This document shows positions 35,358-47,516 of a stretch of 64,000 bases of DNA, piece by piece. The notes below the pieces were generated by a model that was not told the DNA's origin, did no database searches, and worked only from the letters and a program-made list of their open reading frames with translations. Both the position numbers and the translations under genes were made by a program. The stretch comes from Coprinus comatus. Taxonomy: Eukaryota; Basidiomycota; Agaricomycetes; Agaricales; Agaricaceae. Numbering within the stretch: position 1 is the stretch's first letter; each line of letters opens with the position of its first letter. The DNA is taken from NCBI GenBank assembly GCA_034638255.1, contig JAWPGT010000057.1, positions 62,001 to 126,000 on the forward strand, read 5' to 3'.

Positions 35358-36325
35358 TTGTGATACAGCCGTATTATAGATATGTGAATGGAGAGAAGGA
35401 TAGGTGTAGCGTTTAGTGTGGAGAGTTAGTGGTCGCGGTTCAAAACATTGTGTATAAATCTGGAACTTGGCAAGTCAGGGTCAAGTCCGGGCGACACCTC
35501 AAACTGTGACAAGGCTCATTCACTCTGCCGGACTCTTTCACCATTGGTTTTCCAGTCATTGATTTCCACATTGTGGCTGTGTCCGTACCTTTCCCAAGAT
35601 GCGTCGCCGGCACCCTTAGTGTTTTCAGTTTCATGTTTCAGCGCTTAGAAGTTTAGCGATTAGCACTGCCACTGTCATGAGGTTATTAGTTTTTGCAAAT
35701 TATGTTGCGTGCTTAGATTTATGAACTTGCAGAATTCTTTTCAGGAATGCAAGAGATGAGTATTCTTCGGAGACTTTCAATGCACTTCAATAAGGATCAG
35801 AGCGTGAGTCGGGCACCAATTATCAATTTCATAGAGTACGATGTATTGACATCGTACATAACAACTTACTCAAAATTACTTTGGCAAAAGTTTCGACGTT
35901 CCTGAGAGGCAGGCAGCCCTTCACATTGCACAGCAAAATTCAATTGAATTTGACATAAAACATCAGTACGTAGTATCTCCCGATAAGTATGTACACTCAG
36001 CTAGTGGCTGTGACTGAAATGACCAGTGCGAAATTCCTCCATACCTGCCTTGTCAGAGTTTTTTCGGCAGAGCAAGAAAGAGAGTCCACGTACTCTAACC
36101 CAATACCGGACTGATCCGAAATCAGCCAGCGACACTGATCACAATGTCATGCTACATGATGATGACGATCATCCTGTGCTATGTAGCAAAAATCAGGGAA
36201 GCAAAGACATTCTCGGCTGTAGCGAAGTACTCACGGGAGTTATATGATATATAACAACTGCTGATGCTAACCTACTACCCTCATCGAGGCTACTCTGAGA
36301 CTATACTACGACGCAAAACTCCTTC
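35358..36325. promoter_or_regulatory. Divergent intergenic region between DLD-like copies 2 and 3
   Basis: A 968 bp spacer with the two truncated paralogues starting outward from each end. No coding region or clear TATA box was identified; it would carry both promoters. Confidence 0.45.
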
Positions 36326-37975
36326 ATGTATCGTCGCGTCTTAACATATACGAACTCCCGCGCTGTGCTATATAGACGACTACTGGTGTCAAGACATTTG
36401 AAATGGGCCGAACTACTCCTTGTACGACCGCAATCACAACTACGGATATCGACAAGCTCACGAAGCTTTTCTGCTACGCGCTTCTTACTCAATAACAATA
36501 ATAACAATGATACCGCACCCGAAACTAATACGAATAGCAATGGCAACTCCAATGCACCTCAACCTGGAAAATTCTTGCCTTTCATAATAAGATTGGGTCT
36601 CTCATACCTTGGTGGCGCTATAGGAGCGGTAATAGCATTTGGCATATGTGATTACTATCAGATTGGTACTCTTTAACCACGGTGACTTCTAACCTCTCCT
36701 CCATATTTTCCAAATTCGCGCAGGTCACAAGCACAAGAAGTCCAACGATACAGGTCCAACATATGGTTCATCACAAGATTTTGAACTTGCAATTCAGGAA
36801 TTAAAATTGATTTTTAATGAAAATGACAATTTGGTTACCACTAATGATGATGGTACGTGTTTCTTCAAAACTCGGAAACGAAAATAAAGTGAAACACTCA
36901 ATATTTGCCTTGGTTTAGGTACACAGATGCACCTGAGTGTGTTTGTATATCCAAGATCCACAGACGACGTAGTCAACATCGCTAAAGTAGCAACTAAATA
37001 CAAGACGCCCGTTTTTTCTTATCCTAGAGCTACGGACTTCCAAGAATATGGTGTACGCTTTTACCTTTTCTCCTCTTAACCATTCCGAAATTTTTGCCAT
37101 TTTGGGCTCACTTTCTCTGTAGCATTCTGTTGGAGGTATATGCGTAGACCTTTCAAAAATGGATCAAATAATCGAGATTCATGGTACGTCTTTTCTCCAT
37201 ATTATTCAAGTTTGTTTTCATGTTTTCTCTTTACATAGGCACCGACTCCGAACTAGTTTGTCAGCCAGGAGCAAGATGGGTTGATATCAAAGAAACATTG
37301 AAAGAAAAAGGAATTATATTATCCTTTCCAGTGCGCTCAAATTTCGTGTTGGGCGCTTATTACTTACTACAAATAAACGCATAGGCAAACGCAACTGTTG
37401 GAGCTACCATTGGCGGAATGTTTACTACCAGCTGTTCCGAACTTACTAAAGACGGATTGTTCGTTAACGCCGTAAGCTCTTGCTCCCGAAGCGAATCAAT
37501 GAGTCATATTTATATATTGCTATGCAGACAGTCGTGTTACCTTCAGGAGAAGTAATAAAAACACACCGTACATCAACAGAATCGTCTGCAGACTTCAATC
37601 TGACGAAAATGTTCATTGGTGCGGAAGGTACTTTGGGTATCGTCACTGAAGGTAACACTTTTCCCCCTTGTAAACTCTGTTCAAATGCTCATTACCAATC
37701 TTTATATATTATAGTTACTATTAGACTGGTTCCAGCTCTATCTATAACTACCGACGTCCCTGATGTCAAGAAAGAATCTTTGAGAGAGGAGTTGGGTGAT
37801 GGAACCGTGGAAATTATGAGATTGATTAAGAGAAATGTGGATCCACATTGGTTGTTTAATCCTGGCAAGGTAGGTTTTGGTTCTCTTCTTTTCCGGGTAT
37901 CTGATGCCTGCTGCTGATGCTTGCCATTTGATTCGGATTCTTTTATAGCTTTACCCAGATCCGAACCAGAACTGA
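36326..37975 (+). CDS. D-lactate dehydrogenase-like protein, copy 3, strongly shortened
   Basis: Begins MYRRVLTYTN with a Ser/Arg-rich presequence, an Asn-rich stretch and a hydrophobic anchor (LGGAIGAVIAFGICDYY). It then reads through about nine exons to TGA 37973-37975 without a stop. Blocks retained: [103 protein letters not shown] and LFNPGK-LYPDP. Missing: the [13 protein letters not shown] block after the glycine loop and about 220 residues between DVPDVKK and ESLREELGD, including all of the substrate half with HVGDGNFH. The PYSGATNLEGHTRG loop reads SYPRATDFQEYG. Open frame and intact splice sites argue against simple neutral decay, but enzyme activity is improbable. Confidence 0.68.
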
Positions 37976-38550
37976 AAAAAAGGAAGGGAAGGGAAGGAGG
38001 GATCGAGTTGAAATTTGATATTGAATGTTGGACATGGAAGTGGAAGCTTGTCGGATTTTAAATGACTGGGTTTCTGCTTCTCGGGTAAAGATACTTTTCT
38101 CGCATTGTATACCATGGATCTTGCATGACTCGGATTTGGTTTGAAATGAACACGAAGCCTTCTAGCGTCAAGCGATTCAATTATATCCCATCAACATTAG
38201 ACGCCTGACTGTGACAACGGATCCATATATAGCTCTTGATTTAAGAAAGATGTAAATACGCTTCCTCTTGCTGATAGCAAGACTTAGATAAGGAATGAGA
38301 AACGGAACGTTCAAGTTAATCAACTAGAGCATTGCACGACGAATGTTGAAACATTGGTTTATATCTGCTTAGGGAATTGATCACTGCGATCACCTTGGAT
38401 CATCGATCATCGATACATCAATGAGTCACGCGGAAATGACGCATCCTTAACCACAACATTACTCGACGCCGACGACAGCGGTTAATGAACCCGAATGATT
38501 CCAATCCATCCGCAGCCCCAAAAGCTGTTAATATCATTAAATGCCCTGTG
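37976..38550. other. Intergenic upstream of the ABC gene
   Basis: No gene supported. Confidence 0.35.
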
Positions 38551-38560
38551 CATATAAGGG
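38551..38560 (+). promoter_or_regulatory. TATA box of the ABC transporter gene
   Basis: GCATATAAGG, about 65 bp upstream of the ATG at 38622. Confidence 0.5.
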
Positions 38561-38621
38561 CACCTCATTGGCTTAAATCCAAACCTCCCCCCGCGTCTCT
38601 CTTGGATTGACCTGTACCTCT

Positions 38622-41291
38622 ATGTCGACTCCAAAAGAGCAGGTACAAAATAGCAGAACCGTTAGGACCGAGCATTATGGAATCTGGAATATCTCATACA
38701 TGGACGAGGGTTTTCGCTCAAAACTTCGAGAATTCTATTATGATTTAGGAAAATCATTACCTTCTTTACTTCAACTTATAAGCGACATCTATTGGCTATC
38801 TCCTTCACTCTTTATCGCCTTCTGTTTCTCACAAGTTTGGAAGGACTGTGAAATGGCTATGACACTCCACTTCTCAGGACAACTACTGAAAGTGGTAGGT
38901 CTCTGCTTAGCTGTTTCAATACTTGATTGGTTTGAGCCAAGTGACATTCCAGATCGAAATCCATTTAAAAGATGGTATATTCACTCGGGGTGATCTTATG
39001 TTCTCTCTATTTTCGAGGCTCGCCGCCGTTGCCATCGCCTCGGGTGTATCCTGGTATAAGTATGTTTTCAATTATATGACACACTTGTTTTTAATAAGCC
39101 AAATCATGTGTATCTTTTCTAGTAAACAATTATTCTCCCGCTTGCGCCGAAAAATTCTCAACAACTTCGAACTTCGCCTCATGAAAGGTAAGTTGAAAAA
39201 AATTCAACCGTGTTTTCGTCACATTAATTAATCTACTTTGAACCTATAAATAGCAAAACTTTCTCAGGACTTGACCACTGTTGGTGGTGAGTCCCGCGAT
39301 AAGTATTGTGTTTAACCATCTGATGAATAAATAGATGCTGCGAAGCAAATAGACATGAATTCAACACAAGTTTGGACCTCTTTTACCAACATAATCGATT
39401 TCATGGGTTCCGTCGTCAGTACAATGAGCCAGATGGCTATTATATTCCACCTAGCCAGGGAATCAGATGGCCTCGCTGTCGTTGCTCTTTGTATAACGCA
39501 ACCAATAATATATATTACAACCCGAAGGAGCATTTGGGACCGGGGTATGCCATCTTTCTTTAGCTGACAGTAACGATCAACACTTCATGTTTTTACCTTA
39601 CTAGTATCTCTTATGACACAAAGAAATAAGGATCATTTACGCATGGAAGCATTGAAAGGCTTGACAAGTAAGGCATATCGACAGGAAGTAGTTGGTAATA
39701 ACCTTCAAGAATATATAATTTCGGGTATGTTTTATATGTTATGAAACAATTTTTTTTGTTCACACATGAGCTATGTCTAGAGTGCCAAGTGTCAAGTTCC
39801 GCCATGGGTGATATATCAGATGAAGAACCATGGGTTCTATTTTCTCAATATCAATCACCCTTCCGTGAAATCATATTGCGTCTACTTGGAGATTTACCAA
39901 TTGTAAGCCTGTGTTCCTAAGAAGTCACATAATGGATTCCAAATACAGATACTGACATGTATAATCGTAGATTTATTGTGCATTCCTCGCTATCTCAAAC
40001 CCAAAACGAGTCTCGTTTTCTAATCTCGCAATTCTTCAACAGTCTACGACGAGCGTGCGAATTGCGTTGCAAATGCTGCTTTATAGAGTAGATGAATTCA
40101 GGAAAAGTTTAAAAGAAGTAAGGAAAATTGCAGGGGCTTCGGAATGTTTAGAGTCTAGCCGTGTTGCGGATTCAGATGATAGTTTGTCACTAGCGAATAT
40201 GGATTCAATGAGCCAAAACAGAGGAATGGACTTTGAATTGAGGTACGTATGCACTTTCTTTGTTCTTTACGTATGCTTTAAAACCAACAATGAGTACAGA
40301 AACGTATCTTTCAGTTACCCTGGAAGTCAAACTACGACACAAGCCCTTCAACAAATAAATCTTACCATTAAAAGTGGACAATTTGTTGTCATTGTAGGCC
40401 CTAATGGCAGTGGAAAATCTACGCTCGTAAAGCTACTCGCTAGGTTCTACGAGCATGATAAATGTTCTACCCCTACAACTACCACAGGCGATATTTTCAT
40501 CAACTCTCTACCAATATCCTCATACTCTTATGCGTCTCTCCGGAGCTCCATGGCAATTCTTAGTCAGGACAATGTGATATATCCTGGTTTTTCTCTTGGT
40601 GAAAACATAGGACTAGGGAATACTTCACTCCTAAACAATAACGAGGCTATTTTAGGAGCAGCAGAAAAGGCTGGAGCTACTGATTTGATCAACCGTATGA
40701 AGGGTGGAAAGGATGCGATTTTAAATCCGATGACTGTATTCCATCAATTCAATGTTATAGATCAGGATAAAGATCATCCTTTGAAAATGACGATGGAAGA
40801 GTTGAGAAGACCGGTGGAAGTAAGTGGGGGTGAACGACAACGACTCGTGGCGTAAGCATATTTATATCGTATCATATATGTGTTTGAAACCAACGTATCT
40901 GATTGCTTTTTTTTTTTCAGGGGACGTACTTTCATGAGGCTCGGATCAGGAAAGATCAAGTTCCTCGCCGTCGACGAACCTAGTTCAGCATTAGACGCTG
41001 AAGCCGAAGTTAACCTTATGAGGAACCTACTGAAGGAGAGGGATGGTAAGACGATAGTCTTCGTTACGCATAGATTTGGAAGATTCACGAAACAGGCTGA
41101 CCTCATTGTGTAAGTGATTCCAGAAATGTTAAATGCCTTGCGAGGGTTGAGAGTACATTCTTAGATGCATGAAGGACGGGAGAATCGCTGAGATGGGGAC
41201 TCATAAGGAATTGATGGCATTGACAGATGGCGAGTATAAGAATCTTTACGATATACAGGCCAGTGCTTTTACGGAAGATTTGGATACATGA
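38622..41291 (+). CDS. ABC half-transporter (ABCB/MsbA-like) with one nucleotide-binding domain
   Basis: Exon 1 is 38622-38974; about ten short introns follow (for example 38975-39017); the stop is TGA 41289-41291. The N-terminal half has several hydrophobic segments (LLKVVGLCLAVSILDWF, LAAVAIASGVSWYK, AVVALCITQPIIYITT) that look like a divergent or reduced transmembrane domain. The C-terminal half is a standard ATPase: Walker A GPNGSGKSTL, Q-loop LSQD, signature VSGGERQR, Walker B FLAVDEP, D-loop SALDAEAE and H-loop VFVTHR, ending HKELMALTDGEYKNLYDIQ. All motifs for ATP hydrolysis are present. Similar proteins are common and of unknown substrate in Agaricomycetes. The coding sense is continuous across the inferred splices, so the gene looks functional. 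Confidence 0.75.
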
Positions 41292-41683
41292 TTCAACTCT
41301 CGTGGGTTTCTTTACCATGTGTATTTTATAGTTCACGAATTCTAACGTTTATAACTACACCTATCCACATGCATCATCCATGAAGAAAGTAGCAATTCTT
41401 TTTGAACTCAACGAGTCATGCAGCAAGTTTGCATTCCCAACAAGATCAATGTATCTCATAGATTGTATCTCATAGTTCAAGCATAGTTCATGGTGATGTT
41501 TATAATAAAGTTGAGAAAGAATACAAATATATCATGAGTATATATACAAATGTTGCAGAGAAGAGCAAGAAAATGATATGAAATAATGAAGAAAGGAAGA
41601 AGCGGAAGGTTCTAAAAGAGTTCAATATAAATATGATGGGATATTAACACAATCAACAAACCGAAAAAAGGGTATCATGGAAA

Positions 41684-42073
41684 CTAGGAACCACTCCGGA
41701 AAGACAACTTCCGCCGCAAGCTGCGAACCACACCACCGACACGGTCCCTCGTCGATGGGGATGACGGAGAGGGATCTCGTTGTCGCTTCAACGGTGTCCT
41801 CTCCAGCTCCTTGTACGGCACAATTGGGACGACTATATCACAGTAGTCATCTGTGCCTTCAAGGTCTTCCAAATACACCTCGCCTGACTCGGGGACATCG
41901 AGCAGGCGACGGGCATTCTCCTCTTGCTCTCTCCGCCTTGACGACGAAGACTGACCCCCAATATTTGCGATTCGACTGAAAAGCGAAGGGGTAGCTCGGC
42001 GGGCAGCTCTAGGTCGGACTCTGCGAGCATGACGGGAAGCAAAGTTGTTGGAACCGAGTGTGGAGAATGACAT
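41684..42073 (-). CDS. Small basic protein with C-terminal DRVxxxVRSLxRKLS motif, copy 1
   Basis: Single exon, 129 codons, starting MSFSTLGSN. It is rich in Arg and Ser, with an acidic middle (GEVYLEDLEGTDDYCD) and a C-terminal tail SPSTRDRVGGVVRSLRRKLS followed by FRSGS. No signal peptide or membrane segment. I recognise no family. The tail is shared with the protein at 44468-44701, which also starts M-x-FS. LRRKLS is a basophilic-kinase type site (Arg at -3), so phosphorylation of the tail is a reasonable inference. Two promoter motifs at 42183-42194 and 42217-42231 recur at nearly the same distance in the second copy. Confidence 0.6.
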   Translation of the reverse strand: MSFSTLGSNNFASRHARRVRPRAARRATPSLFSRIANIGGQSSSSRRREQEENARRLLDVPESGEVYLEDLEGTDDYCDIVVPIVPYKELERTPLKRQRDPSPSSPSTRDRVGGVVRSLRRKLSFRSGS

Positions 42074-42182
42074 TGTTTTTGAGCTGGGGTGGGAGATGAT
42101 ATGGGTTCGAAAGTAAGGTGTTTTCTGGGGAATTCCCCACGGGGTCGTGGACTATATACTGTGACTTTGGAAAGGGGGAGTA

Positions 42183-42231
42183 GGTAAGCCGATCATGACC
42201 CAATATGGATAGGGCCATTACCATCTAGGGA
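42183..42231 (-). promoter_or_regulatory. Conserved promoter motifs, small-protein gene copy 1
   Basis: GGTAAGCCGATC (42183-42194, plus-strand reading) and ATTACCATCTAGGGA (42217-42231). Both recur upstream of copy 2. The first sits 110 bp before the ATG, near a minus-strand TATATA at about 42154. Confidence 0.6.
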
Positions 42232-42870
42232 CTGTAATATTGTCGGGTCTGCTTTAGATCTGCAATACTGACGGAATCAATCCGATCATAAAAGATTGAT
42301 GGGAGATGCGTCTCGGTCAAAAGCAGGAGGATTTGAAGATGGCTGTTAAAATAGTAGAAGATTGTTCAAGAGACATTTATTTCTCCCATGATTTGCTGTT
42401 AGGATCTGGTCCGTGCGCAATCTGGGTACTGCCTAGCGTCAACGTCCCAAATGTGTGTGTGTGCATGTATATTCAATATACTATATAGGCGACTGTAGAA
42501 CACTATGGACCTCAGTGTTTTCTGTGGCAGATGCCATCAATCTTTAATTAGAACTAAACCACTATGCGCGTCTGACAATTATGTATCATGCCGGCATATA
42601 CTAGTTCATCATCGAACGCAATCCATGGTGTCTTTGGAAAAATAGTTTGAGAGTATTATATGACCAACATAGAATTATTACTGGTTAGAATACTATAAGG
42701 TGTAGCATTATCACTCAGGTCCGACTGCAAATTATCATAAAACCAACTTTATGTATACAGTATTAGCCTGACTAGATTTCGTTTAATATTACTCTTATAA
42801 TGGATAATTATCAACGAGGGGATGGCATGGTTACAAAGGTTGTTTTTCTCATATTAACCCTAACCGTTAC
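42232..42870. other. Intergenic
   Basis: No gene supported between the small-protein promoter and the kinase-like pseudogene. Confidence 0.35.
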
Positions 42871-44085
42871 TCAACATTCAAAAAGTGCAACACCTTCTCT
42901 AATTGGTCTATCTTCTTGAAAATCATATCCGGCTTTCAGCAGATTAGCTACCGCCTCCTCATTGTCCAATATCACTGCATCCTCCCAATGAATAAAAGCC
43001 CATTTATGGACGTATTTATGCTTGGGACAAGTAGTTGTTCCTGCAGGTGCTCGAATTACGTTTGGAAAGCGCATATCACAGTGGACAAGAAATGATGAAC
43101 AAAGTTCATAATAGATCTCTTTCAATTCTTGTCTTAGGTACGTGTGAGCTACTAATGATTAATGATCGATAGGAGTTTGGTTACGTACCTGTCAGCGATA
43201 CTCTCTGCTCTGGTTATGTGAGGACCGCCTTGCTCTAGAATCATGATAGTCACATTAAGTGATCCCAACTCTTCTTGAAACGAGTACCAAGGAGATTCAA
43301 CGTAGGTAGGTCTATCCAATCCCCGGAATGTAGTCTCGTCACGACTATTGTCAGGCAAGGCAGCTGAACTTCCGAGATTGTCATAATTCTCCTGCTCAAT
43401 CAGCTTATAGGAAGGGAGCGTCAACCGCAACACAGGTGATCGTCCAAGTCCGATATGAAATAGACCAAAGCTACGTGGTACAGTGACACCGGTATGCCCT
43501 GCTTAAGTAAGTTGCCTGTAGAACCATGCTTCCCGAGCTAACAGACGTGAAAAGCATGGTTGTGCAAGATTCATTCATAATGGTGGTAGGACAAACTTTC
43601 TATCATCCGACATCGTGATTCTTCTAGAGTCCACATTTAAACAGAATAAACTTGAAGAATCTGAAGCTATCACCTCTTCTCCATCCATAGGATTAACTGC
43701 TTCTTTAACGGCAAGTACCTCCAATGGATAGGTAAAAGAAACCTGTCCATGGCCAAGTTGGAGACAGGTAGTACTCGAGATGCGCACTTCCAATTCAATC
43801 CCGACGGTTGAAATAGGATGGGGTAACAAGTTCTGAACAATTGGCTCATCCTCGGTATCACAATGTAATGATGGTGAGGGGAATGAGATGCAACGTGGCA
43901 CGACCAAGGAGGTAGCTTCTCTCTGTGCATATCATCTACTTGTTAATTATTTAAATGCTTCACACTGCGGGTTTAATTTCGGCTATTCCACTTCCACATT
44001 GATCATGATTTTTATATTGGTATGTGTAATATGACTAGTGGTATTCTCAAAGCACCTCTTCTGTTGTAATGACAAAAGTAGGCAT
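42871..44085 (-). pseudogene. Protein-kinase-like fold gene, degenerate
   Basis: Exon 1 is 44056-44085 (MPTFVITTEE), joined to 43922. The sense continues through LQLGHGQVS (glycine-loop position), RKFVLPPL, then TGA at 43575-43577, then FSRLLAREAWFYRQL, TAA at 43503-43505, then GVTVPRSFGLFHIG, ESPWYSFQEELG, VTIMILEQGG, and after a disturbed intron near 43140-43190 LKEIYYELCSSFLVHCDMRFPN and WAFIHWEDAVI to TGA 42871. HCDMRFPN matches the catalytic HxDxxxxN of kinase-like folds. The metal-binding Asp of the usual D-x-E/G position appears as His (HWED). Two in-frame stops and a broken splice make this a pseudogene. Related genes are common in mushroom genomes. Confidence 0.55.
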
Positions 44086-44467
44086 AGTCGTAAAAACCTC
44101 AGTAACATGGTATACAAGGTACAATGGCAAATTCAGTTTACGTTCCAATTACATCTCTGAAAAAACGATGGTGCTGTATTGGAGACGGAGCTTAATTCGT
44201 TCAAATAACTGACACTGTGTCAGGCATTATAATGTTTGAAGTTTGAAAACGTGAAGAGCAAAAATCATTTAAGGAAACGATATGAGATTGTAACAATACA
44301 GATAATACAGACATATTAATAGATAAAAACAGAACTAAAATGCAAGAGCGGACAAGGAACGATCTAAACAAGATGGTCAACATGAAAAAGAAGAAGCAAC
44401 ATAAAACCAACAAACCAAAAACCAATGAAAGAAACAAAAATCGAAAATCGAACGGGGGTATCCCAAT
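44086..44467. other. Intergenic
   Basis: No gene supported. It holds the 5' flank of the kinase-like pseudogene and the 3' flank of small-protein copy 2. Confidence 0.35.
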
Positions 44468-44701
44468 TCAATAACAGGAACTGATGTTCCCCCACGACAA
44501 CTTCCTCTTCAAACTCCGTACCGTGTCATTAACACGGTCCGTCGCCGAAGGCGAATACGAATCTCGAGCACGTTGACGTGTCAACGTCACAGTTCTCTCC
44601 AACACCCTACTACTACATGCTTCACTGGAATCGCTTCCAGAAGCAGATTGAACTCGACCACTCGGAGAAGGTCGAGATTGGTTGATAAATGAAAAAGTCA
44701 T
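44468..44701 (-). CDS. Small basic protein with C-terminal DRVxxxVRSLxRKLS motif, copy 2
   Basis: Single exon, 77 codons, from MTFSFINQSRPSPSGR to the tail SPSATDRVNDTVRSLKRKLS followed by WGNISSCY. The start was chosen at 44701 because it mirrors MSFS of copy 1 and gives the same promoter spacing; an upstream in-frame ATG at 44782 exists. Ser/Arg-rich, no signal peptide. It shares 11 of 15 tail positions in DRVxxxVRSLxRKLS with copy 1, while the middle is unrelated and shorter. Unknown function. Confidence 0.55.
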   Translation of the reverse strand: MTFSFINQSRPSPSGRVQSASGSDSSEACSSRVLERTVTLTRQRARDSYSPSATDRVNDTVRSLKRKLSWGNISSCY

Positions 44702-44812
44702 GTTTGTGGCAGTAGACAGTTTTTGCCTTTGGGTGGTTGTTGTGGATCGAAGGAAAGAAAGAATTTTGGGGCATTGTTTCACTATCGAGAGTTATATGGT
44801 ACCAGAACTGTT

Positions 44813-44864
44813 GGTAAGCCGATCGTTGTGACATTTTGAATCTCAGACGATTACCATGTAGGGA
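44813..44864 (-). promoter_or_regulatory. Conserved promoter motifs, small-protein gene copy 2
   Basis: GGTAAGCCGATC (44813-44824) and ATTACCATGTAGGGA (44850-44864) in plus-strand reading, 112 bp before the ATG at 44701. They match copy 1 at 12/12 and 14/15 positions. Confidence 0.6.
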
Positions 44865-44899
44865 ATTGTAGTCCACTACGTTCGGTTTCAATTTATAGT

Positions 44900-47516
44900 A
44901 TATGTACACTAGATACAGGCGTCACGCCTTTGGGGTGCCGCTGCCAACCTTGCCTGTGAATTGATCTTATACTCAGTGTACAAATATAATCGTTTCTGTT
45001 GTAGCAGATACAATGGATGAAGGGGTTCCTATTGGGGCATTCTGGGACTGTTTTAGGAGATAGAACATCGGCAGAGCTTGATTCCAGTAAGGTAAAACCT
45101 CAGAGCAGAACTCCAGCCTGGTATATATTGAAGCTGAGGGGAAGGCTCAGACTGCACAGTAACTAGTAGGCGGCTCTAGGTTCGATATACCGTGGGAAAG
45201 TGATGGGGACTCGTTTTGAATTATGAGTTTTTGAAGGCCTTCACAAAAATCATAGCACGTGAAAATCATGTGGTTTTTCGTGGAAAATTGATGGGGACTC
45301 GTTTTGAATTATGAACGACAGAGATACCTTGCAGGCAAGGTAATATGTATCTCCATCAAATTCGGGATATCAATGAGATCAGAATTGATTAAGTGATCTC
45401 AACAAACCCATCAGAGTACACTAGTGTCCATAAGACCACAAAATGACACATTTTTAGAATTTTATTCCATTTTCCCAGGGTCGAGTCATAGTACCCCACA
45501 GGTCAGTCACAATTGTTACATGATCGGGGAACTGGTCTGTGCGCAACGTGAGGTTGTGGTCTGTGCGTAGGACTTGTGGGAAGTTCAGCTGCGACACGAC
45601 ACGAGTTGTATACCCTCAATCGTTGCAACATATATTACGATTTGTAGTGTTAATAGTACCAGTGAGTCTCACTCAAGTCGTCCAGTTTAAACTTTTTGTA
45701 CTCCCAAGTTCAGCTAAAAAAAATATACATACATACACTATCCTATTCCAATTTTCAAAAACTGAACTTTTGCGGCGAACGTGTTGCATGTCCATTATCG
45801 ATTCAATAGTCAATGGTAGCTGATTTCTCAATTATCATGTATCAAAAGTAAAATTGGTGTATTACAACTTTCGACAGCTGGAATACTCAATATACACTTA
45901 GCACCTTTACTTCTCTGAATACTGATTTCACACACACACACCCTACGACCGGTAACATATATCAAGTCAAATTACAGTTTATTGGCAGGGGAACATAATC
46001 GTCTCATCTTGTAATAATCCCAAATTCTAAATAAAAAAAACCTAAGTAATACTGATTAGTCCCTCTTCTACCATACTGGCAGCTTGAAAGACAAAACTTT
46101 GAAGTAGCCAAGTGTTGATCTACTACTACCTATCCAGATCTTGACTCAAAATCCAGTCGTACTATAAGCACTTCAAAGTTCTACTCCTCCGAATCAAGTT
46201 ATAACCCTCATGCCCATCAGGTGACTCCAAGACCCCGACATACCAACTTCTGATTCAATGTCATGAACTTACACTTACCCCTCTCGGATCTCTTTCTCCC
46301 TCTCCCTCGTCAAAGCTCATAAGTAATGTATATGGCATATCCCGCTCGGTATCAATAGACCCCATTCTCCGGGTTCCCCGAAATTCTTCCTGGGCGCTGT
46401 TACCTACCCAGATTATTAGTGTAGCTCACACAGTAGAACCCCTCTTATATACCATATTATACCCATATACCCCCACATATTCCATAGTTCCCCTCTTAGT
46501 TCATAGCTCTGGAAGATATGGAGGTATGCGTTATGAGGGGGGTTTTTACTGTACACCCGCAGTAAGTACACTTTAAAAATCAATTATGACGTTGAATGAA
46601 TGACGTCACAGGTCTTATGTATGTCATAAGCTCCCCCTTCCCCATTCAGCCCCTTCCCCAGTCCAGAAACCGGAACAAATATATACACACACCATTTACT
46701 CAAACGCCCGTGAGGTCCGGTTGATTTTCTAGGCCCGGGTCCGTTTCAAGTCCTTTCACCAACGTTCATGCGTTCATATGCATTCTTTTTTGTTTTGATC
46801 CATGGACCGTTTAAACCGGTCACAATCATCAAATTCTAGGGACTGGGGAACCTGACTCCACGTAAACTCCAGTGCTCCACCTACATACATGTCCTCATAT
46901 GTCATCGTGCTCCAAGTCTTTATTTATTTGTATTTTTATTTTTATTTTTCAAGACTTTGGAAGTAGGATGTCGCGTATATTTTATATTTGTGGGTTTATT
47001 TTATTGTGTAGTAAAAGAAGGATAGAATAGAATAGGACGAGGAGTAGAAGTAGAATGAGAACGAGGTGATGTCTTATAAAATTGGAAAATGGAAACTGGA
47101 AATCTGAAATCTGAAAAAAAAAAAAAAAAGGTATCGCATATCGCATATGTATGTAATTAGCAATCCACAAAGAAAATAGAATTAACTAAACAAAGACGAA
47201 GAAGAAAAAAAAAAAAAAAAAAAAAACGATTTCCATCCAGGAAAAAAACAAATCAAAGGGAGAAGTAGAAGTAAATCAATCTAACCGAAAAAAAGGCCAC
47301 ACAACTAGGAAAAAAGAACGAAAAAGTTCATTACGATTATAGTTCTAAAAAAACCCCAACTACCATATCATATATCAAAAAAAAGAAAAAAAAAACATTA
47401 ATCACGGAAAAAGTCGCGATTCCAACTATACCATAACATACCAAAAAAAAAAAAACCTATCATATTCCTACAAAAAAAACCGCTCCTCTTTTTGACATTC
47501 ACAATCGCATTGACAT
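44900..47516. other. Long intergenic region
   Basis: No gene supported over 2.6 kb. It contains a 25-30 bp direct repeat sharing TGATGGGGACTCGTTTTGAA (about 45200-45230 and 45290-45320) and, toward the right, many A and T homopolymers including about 22 A at 47205-47226. The right end is the 3' flank of the next minus-strand gene. Confidence 0.45.
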
